The position numbers and the translations under genes were made by a program. The notes beneath the pieces were generated by a model. The model had not been told where the DNA came from, searched no databases, and was given only the letters and a program-made list of their open reading frames with translations. This document shows, piece after piece, positions 32,928 to 34,056 of a stretch of 34,056 bases of DNA. The DNA lies in assembly GCA_905478035.1 (NCBI GenBank), contig CAJQGX010000057.1, positions 1 to 34,056 of the forward strand, written 5' to 3'. This stretch comes from an uncultured SAR86 cluster bacterium (GTDB lineage Bacteria > Pseudomonadota > Gammaproteobacteria > Magnimaribacterales > D2472). Every line of letters starts with the position of its first letter. The stretch's first letter is position 1.

Positions 32928-34056
32928 TTAACTTGGTAAACCAAGAACTCTTTTTGATATTACATTTAATTGGACTTCTGAAGTTCCTCCTTCTAGAGAG
33001 TTACCTTTAGTTCTAAGCCATGACCTAGTCAAATTTTTATCTGAATCATCAAACTCATCACCATCCCATGCAACACCATCAGTACCCATTGCAGCTATCA
33101 TTAATTCATGACGTTTTTTATTATGCTCTGTTCCATACAATTTAAACATTGAAGCAGTAGCACTTGCTTTTCCACCCTCGTCTCCAGCTCTTTGAAGTGT
33201 TAGACCAAAAGCATGCTCTTTAATTTTGTGGGATGCTATCTCAGATCTATAAAATCCATTACTTATTTTTCCATTTTCTTCACCGAGATGTTTTTTAGCG
33301 ATTGAAATTATATCTTTTTTACTGCCCATTCCAGATGCAAGTCCAAAATTTGAAATAAATGCTCTTTCGTGCTGTAGAAGAGCCTTTGCTATAGCCCAAC
33401 CAGCATTTAACTGACCAACAAGATTTGATTTTGGGACTTTAACATCATCAAAAAATGTTTCACAAAATGGCGATTTACCAGAAATTAAAGTTATTGGTTT
33501 TGTTGAAACACCTTTAGTTTCCATATCAATAAGTAAGAAGCTTATTCCATCATGTTTTGGTTCTTTTGGTCCAGTCCTAACCAAAGCAAAAATCCAATCA
33601 GCTTTATCGGCATAAGATGTCCAAACTTTTTGACCATTCACCATAAAATGTTCACCAATATCTTCAGCTTTAGTGGCCAAACTTGCCAAGTCTGAACCTG
33701 AGCCTGGCTCAGAATAACCCTGACACCATCTAATTTCACCTTTAATAATTTTAGGCAGATGCTCCTTCTTTTGTTCTTCAGAACCATATTCAAGTAAAAC
33801 AGGTGCTAGCATCCATATGCCAAAACTTAATAAAGGTGATCTTGCCCCTATAGCAAACAGTTCTTCATTGAGAATTTTAACTTCTTCTTTATTGAGTCCG
33901 CCTCCACCATATTCAGATGGCACTGTTGGCATGGTCCAACCTTTTTCACCCATTCTATCAAGCCATATTTTTGAATCAGGATTTTTATAAACCGCCTTTC
34001 TACCTCCCCAAACCTCATCAATTGGTGTATCTGGATCTGCTCCAGCTCTCATGGAT
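32928..34056 (-). CDS. Acyl-CoA dehydrogenase, second pair, larger subunit (5' end cut by window)
   Basis: The C-terminal 374 residues or more of an acyl-CoA dehydrogenase: GWTMPTVPSEYGGGG (39-53 of the visible part), WCQGYSEPGSGSDLASL (109-125), GQKVWTSYADKADW (140-153), QHERAFISN and the ending GGTSEVQLNVISKRVLGLPS. The frame stays open beyond the first visible Met at 34052 to the window end, and relatives have about 30 more N-terminal residues, so I treat it as partial. It has the classical FAD-side signature that its downstream neighbour lacks, so the two probably form a heteromer. It differs from the 19177-20400 protein in sequence, so the pairs are paralogous rather than a recent duplication. 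Confidence 0.88.
   Translation of the reverse strand, partial: SMRAGADPDTPIDEVWGGRKAVYKNPDSKIWLDRMGEKGWTMPTVPSEYGGGGLNKEEVKILNEELFAIGARSPLLSFGIWMLAPVLLEYGSEEQKKEHLPKIIKGEIRWCQGYSEPGSGSDLASLATKAEDIGEHFMVNGQKVWTSYADKADWIFALVRTGPKEPKHDGISFLLIDMETKGVSTKPITLISGKSPFCETFFDDVKVPKSNLVGQLNAGWAIAKALLQHERAFISNFGLASGMGSKKDIISIAKKHLGEENGKISNGFYRSEIASHKIKEHAFGLTLQRAGDEGGKASATASMFKLYGTEHNKKRHELMIAAMGTDGVAWDGDEFDDSDKNLTRSWLRTKGNSLEGGTSEVQLNVISKRVLGLPS

Noticed and set aside
1-34056. tRNA, rRNA, CRISPR, insertion sequence or prophage elements
   Set aside because: I saw no cloverleaf-like segment in any gap, no spaced repeats, and no transposase, integrase or phage protein; coding density leaves little room.

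Overview
The window is AT-rich (about one third GC by eye), has very short intergenic gaps and many ATGA/TAATG gene overlaps. It encodes single-copy proteins typical of gammaproteobacteria: single-domain NagZ, Prc, RraA, XthA, TadA and a YihG-like acyltransferase. Together with the abundance of acyl-CoA dehydrogenases and a DmdA-like protein, this suggests a streamlined marine gammaproteobacterium of the SAR86 type. That assignment is inference; no rRNA gene is present. There are no tRNAs, rRNAs, CRISPR arrays, insertion sequences or prophage genes, and no gene-free stretch exceeds 200 bases.

Layout. (1) 7-1143 (-) is a quinone-oxidoreductase-like dehydrogenase, divergent from a plus-strand operon at 1340-5842: Spinster-type MFS transporter, DUF952 protein, YccU-type CoA-binding protein, ECHDC3-like crotonase lacking both catalytic glutamates, NagZ and a cupin. 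(2) 5844-7652 (-) is a FATP-type acyl-CoA synthetase, divergent from a LysR regulator followed by a trans-acting enoyl reductase homologue, a SnoaL/NTF2-like protein and ArsC (7760-10600). (3) 12481-10592 (-) is a tightly overlapped trio: methyltransferase, P-loop kinase and HxGH nucleotidyltransferase. (4) 12598-14752 (+) holds a DmdA/GcvT-like protein, a CIA30-domain protein and TadA. (5) 27172 down to 14749 (-) is an unbroken run of ten genes with gaps of at most 21 nt. It begins with a biotin-dependent acyl-CoA carboxylase (beta then alpha), a TetR regulator, an AtuA-family protein, a crotonase and two acyl-CoA dehydrogenases, and continues into Prc, XthA and a GNAT acetyltransferase. (6) 27273-29148 (+) is a GST and an exported MsrA-thioredoxin-MsrB triple fusion. 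(7) The right end holds a nitronate monooxygenase-like protein (-), RraA (+), a PlsC-type acyltransferase (-) and a second acyl-CoA dehydrogenase pair (-), the last cut by the window edge.

How the genes fit together. The main theme is degradation of branched or isoprenoid acyl-CoA compounds. The carboxylase-AtuA-crotonase-dehydrogenase operon has most of the core of the Pseudomonas acyclic terpene utilisation (atu) pathway: carboxylate the beta-methyl of an unsaturated acyl-CoA, hydrate, then beta-oxidise. A perfect 9-bp inverted repeat in the promoter between the carboxylase and the GST is a good candidate operator for the TetR protein. The FATP-type ligase and the second dehydrogenase pair could feed the same type of metabolism.

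The two least explained pieces are the methyltransferase-kinase-nucleotidyltransferase trio and the AtuA protein; AtuA-type proteins are linked to terpene use but I know of no assigned biochemical reaction. The triple Msr fusion is unusual in domain order and in its MsrB cysteines.
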